Shown: piece by piece, positions 34,730 through 42,424 of the stretch
Layout of the letters: every line of letters starts with the position of its first letter
How positions within the stretch are numbered: the stretch's first letter is position 1
Origin: GCA-2733415 sp965178655
GTDB lineage: Bacteria > Bacteroidota > Bacteroidia > Flavobacteriales > Flavobacteriaceae
NCBI GenBank assembly: GCA_965178655.1
Contig: OZ238266.1
Location: 992,001 to 1,056,000 of the forward strand
DNA length: 64,000 bases
Direction of reading: 5' to 3'
Translations under genes and position numbers: made by a program
The notes under the pieces: generated by a model
The model's input: only the letters and a program-made list of their open reading frames with translations
What the model was told of the DNA's origin: nothing
The model's database searches: none

Positions 34730-35161
34730 ATGGAAAACAACCCCGAACGCTATATAAAGCGTACTCAGAAAGACTATTCAATGTCTTTAAAACTACAAAT
34801 TGTTCAAGAGATTGAACAAGGAGAATTAAGCACCACAGGAGCTGTTCGTAAATATGGTATCCAAGCACGTTCAACAATTGTTAGTTGGCTCCGAAAATAT
34901 GGTACCTTTGATTGGGAAAACCAAACACCATCAAATATGCCAAAAACTCCTGAACAAAAACTACTTGAATTAGAACAAGAAAATCGTCTACTAAAAAAGC
35001 AAAAAGCCCACTTAGAGCATCAGGTCTCACGAGCAGACAAAAAAGCAATCATTTTTGACATGATGATTGATTTAGCGGAAAAAGAATATAATATTTCTAT
35101 CAGAAAAAACTCCAAACCCGGGTTATCAACACCTTCAAAGAAGAACACAAAGAAACAATAG
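34730..35161 (+). CDS. IS3-family transposase OrfA
   Basis: This 143-residue protein has an N-terminal helix-turn-helix (about 15-60; STTGAVRKYGIQARSTIVSW) that binds the inverted repeats, and a leucine-zipper-like helix (about 75-105; EQKLLELEQENRLLKKQKAH) for multimerisation. Translation mostly stops at TAG 35159-35161, giving OrfA alone, a known regulator of transposition in this family. A fraction should shift frame at 35104-35110 to make the OrfAB transposase. Confidence 0.93.
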   Translation: MENNPERYIKRTQKDYSMSLKLQIVQEIEQGELSTTGAVRKYGIQARSTIVSWLRKYGTFDWENQTPSNMPKTPEQKLLELEQENRLLKKQKAHLEHQVSRADKKAIIFDMMIDLAEKEYNISIRKNSKPGLSTPSKKNTKKQ

Positions 35162-36054
35162 TTTCTACCTGTGAATTACTCGGGGTTAGCAGGCAGGTAT
35201 ATTATAGAGCTAATCAATCAAGAAAAAAGCGGCGAATAAAAGCTCAAAAAGTAATAGAAATGGTTAAAGAAATAAGAATGAAAATGCCCAAATTAGGTAC
35301 ACGTAAATTATATAATAAACTAGAAGATCCTTTGAAAGAGATTGGTGTTGGTAGAGACAGGCTCTTTGCTATACTTAAGGCAAACCATATGCTTATAAAA
35401 CCAAAGAAGCAGTATCATGTTACAACCAATTCATATCATAGGTTTTACAAACATCAAAACCTCATTAGTGCAACAACACCCTCAAGACCTGAACAGATTT
35501 GGGTGTCAGACATTACCTATATAGGAAACAGAAAGAACCCTATGTATTTAGCATTAATCACAGATGCTTATTCCAAGAAAATAGTTGGATATGATGTGTC
35601 TGATAGTCTGTGTGTAAAAGGAACTACACGTGCTTTAGATAAAGCTGTTAAAAATAGAATATATAAACAAGAAGCGTTGATACACCACTCTGATAGAGGT
35701 ATTCAATACTGTTCTAATGAATATCAAAAATTATTAGATAAATTTGACATACAACCTAGTATGACTCAAAAATATGATCCCTATGAAAACGCAATAGCTG
35801 AAAGAATTAATGGCATTTTAAAGCAAGAATTTGATATTAACAAGTATAATCTAAACCTTGATATAATTAAAAAATTAGTAAAAAACGCAATAGAAATATA
35901 CAATAAGGATAGACCACACTTATCAAATTCAATGTTGACTCCTGAACAAATGCACAAACAAAGAAGACTGAAAATTAAAACCTATAAACAAAAAAAGAGA
36001 GTAACAAAAATGAATTTGCTACCCTCTAATAATTTAAATATCTTAGCCCAATAA
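35092..36054 (+). CDS. IS3-family transposase OrfB, expressed by -1 frameshift (DDE catalytic domain)
   Basis: The -1 frame is open from 35092 to TAA 36052-36054 and overlaps orfA by 70 bases. The catalytic triad is visible: D in WVSDITYIG, D in HHSDRGIQYCS and E in ENAIAERINGILKQE. The N-terminal part (TCELLGVSRQVYYR, then GTRKLYNKL) is the usual HTH_21 region. There is an ATG at 35260, but starting there would remove part of this region; fusion by frameshift is the normal IS3 strategy. Product OrfAB is the transposase. Confidence 0.92.
   Translation, partial: YFYQKKLQTRVINTFKEEHKETIVSTCELLGVSRQVYYRANQSRKKRRIKAQKVIEMVKEIRMKMPKLGTRKLYNKLEDPLKEIGVGRDRLFAILKANHMLIKPKKQYHVTTNSYHRFYKHQNLISATTPSRPEQIWVSDITYIGNRKNPMYLALITDAYSKKIVGYDVSDSLCVKGTTRALDKAVKNRIYKQEALIHHSDRGIQYCSNEYQKLLDKFDIQPSMTQKYDPYENAIAERINGILKQEFDINKYNLNLDIIKKLVKNAIEIYNKDRPHLSNSMLTPEQMHKQRRLKIKTYKQKKRVTKMNLLPSNNLNILAQ
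35104..35110 (+). promoter_or_regulatory. programmed -1 frameshift site (A AAA AAC)
   Basis: In the orfA frame the codons read AGA AAA AAC, giving the heptamer A-AAA-AAC. Slipping back one base resumes at CTC (35110) in the orfB frame. This is a classic tandem-slippage site for IS3 elements. Confidence 0.85.
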
Positions 36055-36093
36055 TCTGTATCGGTTATTTAGGACGAGACAAAACAGGTTAAA

Positions 36094-36564
36094 TTATCTT
36101 CCTTCTTTAACAGAAAGGTAACTTACTTTTAACATGTTTTCTTTTCGTAATTCTTGCTTAATATCAGAAATCAATCCCATATTAGCATGACGGTCTACTT
36201 TTAATGCTGTAACCATAAATGGTACTATTTCTTCATTTCTAAGTGCAATTTCCGCATGGATAAATTGTTTTAAATCTGAAGGCTGTGCAATTTTATCATT
36301 TAACTGAATAACTGCTTCAGTACCGTATTTAGCTTGATACTCTGCTACTGGTTTTCCAGCATAGATATACATTACTTTATCATTTTTACGATCTAATTTT
36401 TCAATATCATCTGCTGCAGGTAACTTATTAGCTACTTTTAGAGAGTTATCCTTCATTACTGTTACTGTCATAAAGAAAAACAGTAGCATAAAAACGATAT
36501 CCGGTAAAGCCGCTGTAGAAGCCTGTGGCAGTTCGCCATCTTTTTTCTTTTTAAACTTTGCCAT
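36094..36564 (-). CDS. ExbD/TolR family biopolymer transport protein (first copy from 3' end)
   Basis: The 156-residue protein has one N-terminal membrane helix (about 22-42) with the proton-path Asp in ALPDIVFMLLFFFM, and a periplasmic domain after it. ExbD works with ExbB to power TonB or to move cell-envelope parts. It follows the second ExbD gene by 4 bases and is last in a four-gene operon. The IS3 element ends 12 bases beyond its stop codon, so the original terminator now lies about 1.4 kb away. Confidence 0.9.
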   Translation of the reverse strand: MAKFKKKKDGELPQASTAALPDIVFMLLFFFMTVTVMKDNSLKVANKLPAADDIEKLDRKNDKVMYIYAGKPVAEYQAKYGTEAVIQLNDKIAQPSDLKQFIHAEIALRNEEIVPFMVTALKVDRHANMGLISDIKQELRKENMLKVSYLSVKEGR

Positions 36565-36568
36565 AGTG

Positions 36569-37198
36569 TTATTTTTTAGGTTCTGCCTCAGAAATAATTT
36601 GAGGGTACATCTTCTTTAATTTATCTAAACGCGTTTTAAGCTTTTCTTTTAAAACAGCATCAGAAACTTTAGGGTCTCTATAAATAGCATTCATACTTGT
36701 GTATGTATTTCCGCTACCGTATAACAACTCTGCTTCTCTATTACGTAAATCTGTATAGGCCGCTCCTAACTCACTTTGTATTGCTACAAAAGTACCGTAG
36801 TTTGTTTCTCTTTCATTCTGCAGTGCTATAATAGCTTTAGAAGGATGGTCTGATGATTCTGGGTTTCTGTCACCTTTACAATAGTCACATTTATCTCCAG
36901 CTTCACTTACACCTCCACCATTATCAATAAAAGCAATTGCTGCGGCTCTTAAATCTTTAAGTTCCATTAGCTCATCTTCTACCAACATTTGGTCATCTTT
37001 ATTTACAACTACAGTAAAGATATTTTTCTCTTTTATAACAACTCTCTCTTGTTCTTCTTCTGGCTCCCATGCTGGTAATTTACGCATGATACCATTGTCT
37101 TGTTCAATTGTAGTTGTTACTAAGAAGAAAATTAACAGCAAGAAAGCAATATCTGCCATAGATCCTGCATTTACTTCAGGTATTGATCTTTTTGCCAT
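36569..37198 (-). CDS. ExbD/TolR family protein with CxxC-containing insert
   Basis: The 209-residue protein has an N-terminal helix (about 15-36) with the conserved Asp in SMADIAFLLLIFFLV. The periplasmic part is longer than usual because of an insert around residues 95-125 containing KCDYCKGDRN, a CxxC pair (104 and 107) unusual in ExbD, and a Lys-rich C-terminal helix. It is placed between a membrane protein and the other ExbD. The Cys pair could form a disulfide or bind a metal in the periplasm. Confidence 0.88.
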   Translation of the reverse strand: MAKRSIPEVNAGSMADIAFLLLIFFLVTTTIEQDNGIMRKLPAWEPEEEQERVVIKEKNIFTVVVNKDDQMLVEDELMELKDLRAAAIAFIDNGGGVSEAGDKCDYCKGDRNPESSDHPSKAIIALQNERETNYGTFVAIQSELGAAYTDLRNREAELLYGSGNTYTSMNAIYRDPKVSDAVLKEKLKTRLDKLKKMYPQIISEAEPKK

Positions 37199-37201
37199 AA
37201 T

Positions 37202-37624
37202 TTATTTGTTTAAAGATTTCTTTAATCCAGATGCCACCATTGCCCCAAGTGCAACAATTACTAATAAGTAAAATACACGTAATCCGGTACCTACTAATTT
37301 TGATCCTGATTCAGAAACCATTTGTTCTCCTGTAGTATTTATTACTTCTTTCCCTGTTGACAGACCGTAACTAATTGCTACTATTGCCAATAATGCAATA
37401 AGTGCAATACCTGCTACTTTTAGTTTTGCTGGGTTAGACGCTATATTTTTTAGCGATAATACTACTGCTATTAAAGCTGTTGCTATGACTAGAAATTCTC
37501 CTAAGTAAAGCATCATATCAATTGCTGAGCTCTCCTCACCACCTCTGATGATCATTACCCAAAATGCAAGTGCTACAACACTAATAACAGCTATTGTTAT
37601 TGTTAAAGCTTTTTGTAAATTCAT
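37202..37624 (-). CDS. hypothetical membrane protein of the ExbB/ExbD operon
   Basis: This 140-residue protein has four predicted helices (about 5-25, 40-58, 66-86, 118-136) and small polar loops. The start ATG at 37622-37624 gives MNLQKALTITIAV; an upstream ATG (37655-37657) is less likely because it adds a charged leader. I do not recognise a named family, but a gene of this size between exbB and exbD is typical of flavobacteria. It is probably an accessory part of the motor complex. Confidence 0.75.
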   Translation of the reverse strand: MNLQKALTITIAVISVVALAFWVMIIRGGEESSAIDMMLYLGEFLVIATALIAVVLSLKNIASNPAKLKVAGIALIALLAIVAISYGLSTGKEVINTTGEQMVSESGSKLVGTGLRVFYLLVIVALGAMVASGLKKSLNK

Positions 37625-37684
37625 AATTATTATGTTTTTACCTTGATTAAAGCACATTATTTAACGTGCAATTTTCAAGAGTTA

Positions 37685-38398
37685 TTATTTTTTGTTTGCA
37701 ACTAAAATATCAATCAAAGAGATTGATGCATCTTCCATATCATTTACAATACTATCTACTTTAGCGATAATGTAATTGTAAAAAATTTGTAAAATAATTG
37801 CTGCTACTAATCCAAATACTGTTGTTAATAAGGCAACTTTAATATCTCCTGCAATTAATGAGGCATCTAATCCACCTGCTGCAGAAATTTTATCAAAGGC
37901 TTGAATCATACCAATTACAGTTCCCATGAATCCTAACATTGGCGCAATAGCGATAAATAATGAAATCCATGATACGTTCTTCTCTAATTGTCCCATTTGA
38001 ACACCTCCATAAGCAATTACAGATTTTTCAACAGACTCAATTCCTTCATCAGCACGCTCTAATCCTTGATAAAAGATAGATGCTACTGGTCCTTTTGTGT
38101 CTCTACACACTTCTTTAGCGGCATTTACACCACCTGAATTTAAAGCTTCTTCAACACTTGAAATTAATTTTTTAGTGTTTGTTGTAGCCATGTTTAAATA
38201 GATGATTCTTTCAATAACGAAAGCCAATCCTAAGATTAAACATAATAATACAATTCCCATGAAACCAGCTCCACCTTCAATGAACCTTGTTTTTAATACT
38301 TCATGTCCAAATCCTCCTGCTGGAGCCTCTTGAATGGTTACTGCACTAGCATTAATTGCTACTAATAACATTCCTACTACTGATACTACTCTTTTCAT
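37685..38398 (-). CDS. MotA/TolQ/ExbB proton channel family protein
   Basis: The 237-residue protein has a short hydrophobic N-terminus, a helix near 50-70, a long cytoplasmic stretch and two C-terminal helices (about 145-167 and 190-212) with ISLFIAIAPMLGFMGTVIGMIQAF and VFGLVAAI, which line the proton channel in ExbB/TolQ. It forms the pentameric stator with ExbD. It is first in the exbB-orf-exbD-exbD operon, which may energise the TonB receptors found elsewhere in this window. Confidence 0.92.
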   Translation of the reverse strand: MKRVVSVVGMLLVAINASAVTIQEAPAGGFGHEVLKTRFIEGGAGFMGIVLLCLILGLAFVIERIIYLNMATTNTKKLISSVEEALNSGGVNAAKEVCRDTKGPVASIFYQGLERADEGIESVEKSVIAYGGVQMGQLEKNVSWISLFIAIAPMLGFMGTVIGMIQAFDKISAAGGLDASLIAGDIKVALLTTVFGLVAAIILQIFYNYIIAKVDSIVNDMEDASISLIDILVANKK

Positions 38399-38596
38399 TT
38401 TTTTACTCTTAATTAATTAGTACTGTTTGTTTTAAACGATTTAACTATCTACTTACCACATTGTTTGTACGAGATAAGTTTGGTTAGGTATTTTCAAAAA
38501 TCATACCTTTTCTTCGCTACTGCAAATTTTAATGATGCCAAATAACGAAAAAAATGTGATTTGATGAAATTTAAATGGTAATTTTTTACAATATTT

Positions 38597-39637
38597 TTAT
38601 AAAAAAGATTGCGTTAGCTCTCCTCTAATTGAGCGCTCAAAGGCTTGTTTAAAATCTTGTTTTGATAGATTTTTTGTTAACAAGTACATCATTTTTGTAA
38701 TGGCTGCTTCAAAAGTGATATCTGCACCAGAAATTAACCCTAAGCCCTGCAACTGCAAACTAGTTTCATAGTGTCCCATTAGCACACTACCACCGCTACA
38801 TTGAGTTACATTTACAATATAAACTCCTTTTAGTAAAGCTGCAGACAACAACTCAACAAACCACTTCTCTGTAGGCGCGTTTCCTGAACCATAAGTTTCT
38901 AACACTAGTCCTTTTAAGTTTTCTGTGTTTGTAATTGCAGAAACGACTTCTTTACTAATACCTGGATATAATTTTAACACCCCAACATCTGTACACATAT
39001 CTTTATGCACACTAATCGCTTTTTCTGTAGCAGATTTCCAAAGGTTTTCCGAAAACACTTTTAAATGCACTCCAGACTCTGCTAATTCAGGGTAATTTAA
39101 CGAGGTAAACGCCTCAAAATGCTCTGCATTTATTTTAGTTGTTCTATTTGCTCTGTATAGTTTGTATTCAAAATACAAGCAAACCTCTTGTATTTTTGGC
39201 ACGCCATTATTATGCAACGAGGCTACTTGAATAGCAGTTATTAAGTTTTCTTTAGCATCGGTCCGTAAATCTCCAATTGGCAGCTGAGAGCCTGTAAATA
39301 TCACTGGTTTCTGCAAGTTTTCTAACATAAAACTTAGTGCAGATGCAGTGTAAGACATTGTATCTGACCCATGTAACACCACAAAGCCATCTACATCATT
39401 ATAGAATTGTTCAATAACCGCTGTTATTTGTCTCCAACACACCGGATTCATGTTTGAAGAATCTAACGGCTCCTCAAAAGAATAGGTTGTAATGTTACAG
39501 TTTAGCTGTTTAATTTCTGGTATGCGTTGCAGTAAATTATCGAAATTAAATGCACGAAGGGTATTGGTCTCAAAATCCTTCACCATACCTATAGTTCCGC
39601 CGGTATATAACAGTAGTATATTAGGTTTACTTGCCAT
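38597..39637 (-). CDS. ansA: type I L-asparaginase
   Basis: The 346-residue enzyme has both active-site threonine motifs, LYTGGTIGM at 11-19 and LHGSDTMSYTASALSF near residue 88, and the AnsA-type length and C-terminal domain. There is no signal peptide, so it is the cytoplasmic low-affinity type. It hydrolyses asparagine to aspartate and ammonia. Its ATG overlaps the 3' end of the upstream acyltransferase gene by 11 bases, so the two are translated together. Confidence 0.94.
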   Translation of the reverse strand: MASKPNILLLYTGGTIGMVKDFETNTLRAFNFDNLLQRIPEIKQLNCNITTYSFEEPLDSSNMNPVCWRQITAVIEQFYNDVDGFVVLHGSDTMSYTASALSFMLENLQKPVIFTGSQLPIGDLRTDAKENLITAIQVASLHNNGVPKIQEVCLYFEYKLYRANRTTKINAEHFEAFTSLNYPELAESGVHLKVFSENLWKSATEKAISVHKDMCTDVGVLKLYPGISKEVVSAITNTENLKGLVLETYGSGNAPTEKWFVELLSAALLKGVYIVNVTQCSGGSVLMGHYETSLQLQGLGLISGADITFEAAITKMMYLLTKNLSKQDFKQAFERSIRGELTQSFL

Positions 39638-40760
39638 CTATATTTTCTTTATTTACAACAGGGTTAGCATACATTGCTAAAAAATTGTGTCGTGCAACAG
39701 CATTTGTAGCGTCTATTCTATGCTCTAACCGGGTTTTGAATTGCGCAGATTCTAAAGCTGTGTATTTTTCGGTATATTTAGTTGTATTATACAGCATATC
39801 ATAGGCCACATAATTTGTTGGCCATAATTTATATTGTTGATGAATACAGTCGTCTATCTTTAATGCCAATTGCTGAAACTGCTTATTTAGCGGTAACGCA
39901 AGAGCGCCTATCTCATTCAATATGTCATTAAGAGGTTTCCCTACGCTAATATGAATTCTACGTTTTTGTCCTGTTAACCCTTTTAAAATAGAGTTGAAGT
40001 CTTCATTTTCCGATTTTATATACTCCTCCTCGTAATGTTTTGCCATTAATTCTGGCATTTTATACATGTCTGTAGGATCAAATTCATACGAAATAGCCAC
40101 AGGAACTATCTTTATCTTTTTAAAATATGCTAGAGGTGCTGCATCTCCTCTCCCTAAAGCCATCATTTTTAATACACCTTGCTGTGTGGTATCATTACCA
40201 TCTTTTGTACGTCCTTCTCGTTGTGCAATCCAGACCGACCTATTGTCTTCTATAATGTTTTTTGCAATATACTCCGACATTAATCTTGAACTCTCCAACA
40301 TCTCTCTAGGCCCTAAGCCACGTTGTACCAAAAAATTTCTATTTAGTTTTGCCAACTCTAATAAAAAAGGCTTTTGCACTAAGTTATCGCCAATTGCTGA
40401 GGCGGTCATAACCAAACCATGATCATACAAGGATATGTTTAGCAAACTGGTGTCTAATAAAATATCTCTGTGGTTTGATATAAAGAAATAAGCCGTGTCT
40501 TTTTCTAGTTTTTCAAACCCGCTTGTTGTAATACCAAGAGACGATCGTGAAAGTACTTTTTGTATGGCACGAATTACAATTTTTGTTTGAAAATCACGTA
40601 TAGAGTGACAGTTCATTAACTGCTCCTTTATATACGCTTCACTTGCTTGAGGGTAGCTAAATTTTAATACCGACTGCAACATTGGGTGAGTACTTACCTT
40701 TTTTAAGACAGCGTTCACCTCATTATCATGATAGGGTTGTATGTGTTGAAATTTTGACAA
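39627..40760 (-). CDS. 1-acyl-sn-glycerol-3-phosphate acyltransferase-like protein
   Basis: The 377-residue protein belongs to the PlsC-like acyltransferases: SNHRDILLDTSLL near 95-107, WIAQREGRTKDGNDTTQQGVLKM (motif III region) and VPVAISYEFDPTD. In the first motif the His and Asp are five residues apart (H97, D103) rather than four, so motif I is a variant. It likely transfers an acyl chain to a lipid or related acceptor. It is longer than PlsC (about 250 residues). It overlaps ansA by 11 bases. Confidence 0.8.
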   Translation of the reverse strand: MSKFQHIQPYHDNEVNAVLKKVSTHPMLQSVLKFSYPQASEAYIKEQLMNCHSIRDFQTKIVIRAIQKVLSRSSLGITTSGFEKLEKDTAYFFISNHRDILLDTSLLNISLYDHGLVMTASAIGDNLVQKPFLLELAKLNRNFLVQRGLGPREMLESSRLMSEYIAKNIIEDNRSVWIAQREGRTKDGNDTTQQGVLKMMALGRGDAAPLAYFKKIKIVPVAISYEFDPTDMYKMPELMAKHYEEEYIKSENEDFNSILKGLTGQKRRIHISVGKPLNDILNEIGALALPLNKQFQQLALKIDDCIHQQYKLWPTNYVAYDMLYNTTKYTEKYTALESAQFKTRLEHRIDATNAVARHNFLAMYANPVVNKENIDGK

Positions 40761-40828
40761 AAAAAATAAGTTATGCTACAAAAAAACAAAAAATAGTTGA
40801 GAAAAGCATTGTGCTTTCTTTCGGATTT

Positions 40829-41593
40829 CTAAACCCCAAATACTTGCTTAGAATTTTCGGTAGTTATTTTTGCTACCTCATCTATTGACACCTGATAGAT
40901 ATCGGCTACTTTTTGGGCTACTTTTGTAATATATGCGGTTTCGTTTCGCTTACCTCTATATGGTGTAGGTGCTAGATATGGCGAATCGGTTTCTAACACT
41001 ATATGTTGCAACGGAATTTGGTCTAAAAACGCATCAATTTTTCCGTTTTTAAAGGTTACCACTCCTCCTATTCCAAGTTTCATATTATATGACATGGCTT
41101 GTTTTGCTTGAGAGATTGTTCCTGTAAAACAATGAAAGATTCCATGTAAATCTGATCCTTTTTCAGATTCTAAAATTTCAAAAACCTCATCAAAAGCATC
41201 TCTACAGTGTATAACTATTGGTAATTTGTATTGTTTGGCCAGTTGTATTTGTGCGCGAAAGGCTTTTTGCTGTATTTCTAGTGATGTTTTATCCCAATAT
41301 AAATCAATTCCTATTTCACCAATACCAATAAATTTTCGTTTAGATAGCAAGTCTTCTACATGTGCTAACTCTTCTAAATAATTGTCTTTTACATGCGTAG
41401 GGTGTAAACCTGTCATTAAAAACACATTTTCAGGATATTCTTTTTCTAGCGCAAGCATTGACGCTGTATATGTTGAATCTATTGCAGGAACAAACATGCG
41501 TTGCACATCGTTTTTAAATGCGCGCTGCATCATTTCTTTTCTATCTTCATTAAAAGATTCGCTATATAAATGGGTATGAGTATCTGTTAGCAT
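40829..41593 (-). CDS. TatD family metal-dependent hydrolase
   Basis: This 254-residue TIM-barrel enzyme has DTHTHL at 4-9 for metal binding, GEIGIDLYW near 94, IVIHCRDAF near 127 and ETDSPYLAP near 203, all standard for TatD. Family members are 3'-5' DNA/RNA exonucleases linked to repair. The two-codon start is MLTDTHTH. It is divergent from the aspartyl protease gene, and a -7 box (TATTTTTG, minus strand, 41624-41631) lies just upstream. Confidence 0.94.
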   Translation of the reverse strand: MLTDTHTHLYSESFNEDRKEMMQRAFKNDVQRMFVPAIDSTYTASMLALEKEYPENVFLMTGLHPTHVKDNYLEELAHVEDLLSKRKFIGIGEIGIDLYWDKTSLEIQQKAFRAQIQLAKQYKLPIVIHCRDAFDEVFEILESEKGSDLHGIFHCFTGTISQAKQAMSYNMKLGIGGVVTFKNGKIDAFLDQIPLQHIVLETDSPYLAPTPYRGKRNETAYITKVAQKVADIYQVSIDEVAKITTENSKQVFGV

Positions 41594-41638
41594 TGTTTTT
41601 GAACGACTATATATTTACTTTTACAAAAATATTTAAAT

Positions 41639-42088
41639 ATGTCATTAGCCAGCTATCTTTTAAAAAAAGGTTATCAAAAAAAGAAATTAAAATTCACAAA
41701 AACCAATCATTTTAAGGTTACGGCAAGAATTAATGGGGTAAAAGGAAAGTTTATTGTAGATACTGGCGCTTCTAATACCTGTATTGATTTCTTATTTGTT
41801 GATAAATTTAAACTAACCACCACAAAAAGTAATGTTAAGGCTGCTGGAGCTGGAGCCACAGACATGAACACACTACTTGCCGAAAACAATACCATTTTAA
41901 TTGGACAATGGGAAGCCTTTGCTACTCCACTAGTATTGTTTAATTTAACACATGTAAATACCGCACTTACTAATCATGGCAGCAAACCTGTACATGGTAT
42001 TATTGGCGCAGATATATTGTTGAAAGGGAAAGCTGTTATTGATTATAAGACCAATACACTATTCTTAAAACAAAAAGCCACAATGTAA
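41639..42088 (+). CDS. retropepsin-like aspartic protease (clan AA)
   Basis: The 149-residue soluble protein has the active-site triad FIVDTGASNTCID (DTG at 41-43) and a second hydrophobic flap region with HGIIGADILL near 120, typical of one-lobed retropepsin-like proteases that work as dimers. There is no signal peptide. Substrates are unknown for this group. Its stop codon lies within the stem of its own terminator. Confidence 0.85.
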   Translation: MSLASYLLKKGYQKKKLKFTKTNHFKVTARINGVKGKFIVDTGASNTCIDFLFVDKFKLTTTKSNVKAAGAGATDMNTLLAENNTILIGQWEAFATPLVLFNLTHVNTALTNHGSKPVHGIIGADILLKGKAVIDYKTNTLFLKQKATM

Positions 42089-42108
42089 ATTACATTGTGG
42101 CTTTTTGT
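42071..42108. terminator. terminator overlapping the aspartic protease stop codon
   Basis: The arms 42071-42087 and 42091-42107 are complementary over 17 bp around a 3-base loop; the core is GCCACAATGTA/TACATTGTGGC. The A run on the left and T run on the right make it bidirectional for the convergent NifU-like gene. Confidence 0.93.
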
Positions 42109-42124
42109 TTTGCAAGAGGCAACT

Positions 42125-42364
42125 TTAATCTAAACTGATTACCTCTTCTATTTGGGGAGCAAACTTTTTTACAGTCATTTCTATACCCGATTTTAGAGTC
42201 ATTTGATTAACGTTGCATGACACACAGGCACCTTCAAATTTAACGGTAACTTTTTTTCCGTTTTCAATAGAAACTAACGACACATTACCGCCGTCCGATT
42301 CTAAAAATGGTCTTATTTCTGCTAATGCTTTTTCAACATTTATCTGAAGTTCTTCCGTTGTCAT
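42125..42364 (-). CDS. NifU-like (Nfu) iron-sulfur carrier
   Basis: This 79-residue protein is a stand-alone Nfu domain with the cluster-binding CVSC (C47 and C50) and the LESDGGNVSLV start. Two Cys per monomer hold a [4Fe-4S] cluster across a dimer, which is delivered to apoproteins. It lies 60 bases downstream of the Mrp-type ATPase gene; these two are classic partners in Fe-S assembly. Confidence 0.93.
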   Translation of the reverse strand: MTTEELQINVEKALAEIRPFLESDGGNVSLVSIENGKKVTVKFEGACVSCNVNQMTLKSGIEMTVKKFAPQIEEVISLD

Positions 42365-42424
42365 AATATTTATTTTTTTACTCGATAATCGAGGTTTAAA
42401 TAATTTTATTTAGAGAGGGGTTGC

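Larger units (their letters stand above)
34688..36081 (+). mobile_element. complete IS3-family insertion sequence (about 1394 bp)
   Basis: The terminal inverted repeats start TGTCCCGTCCTGAAATAGCG at the left (34688) and, on the opposite strand, TGTCTCGTCCTAAATAACCG at the right (ending 36081); 20 of 27 bases match. The ends are TG...CA as in IS3 elements. AAA flanks both ends and may be a 3-bp target duplication. Inside are orfA and orfB in the -1 frame with an intact slippery heptamer. All parts seem intact, so the element may be active or recently inserted. Confidence 0.92.

Noticed and set aside
35110..35260. Broken transposase (orfA stop before orfB start)
   Set aside because: The two frames overlap and meet at an intact A-AAA-AAC slippery site, so this is programmed frameshifting, not a pseudogene.
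36094..38398. GldL/GldM-type gliding motility motor
   Set aside because: The proteins have TolQ/ExbB and ExbD motifs and lengths; GldL and GldM are much longer (GldM) or have two helices only (GldL), and no other gld genes are adjacent.
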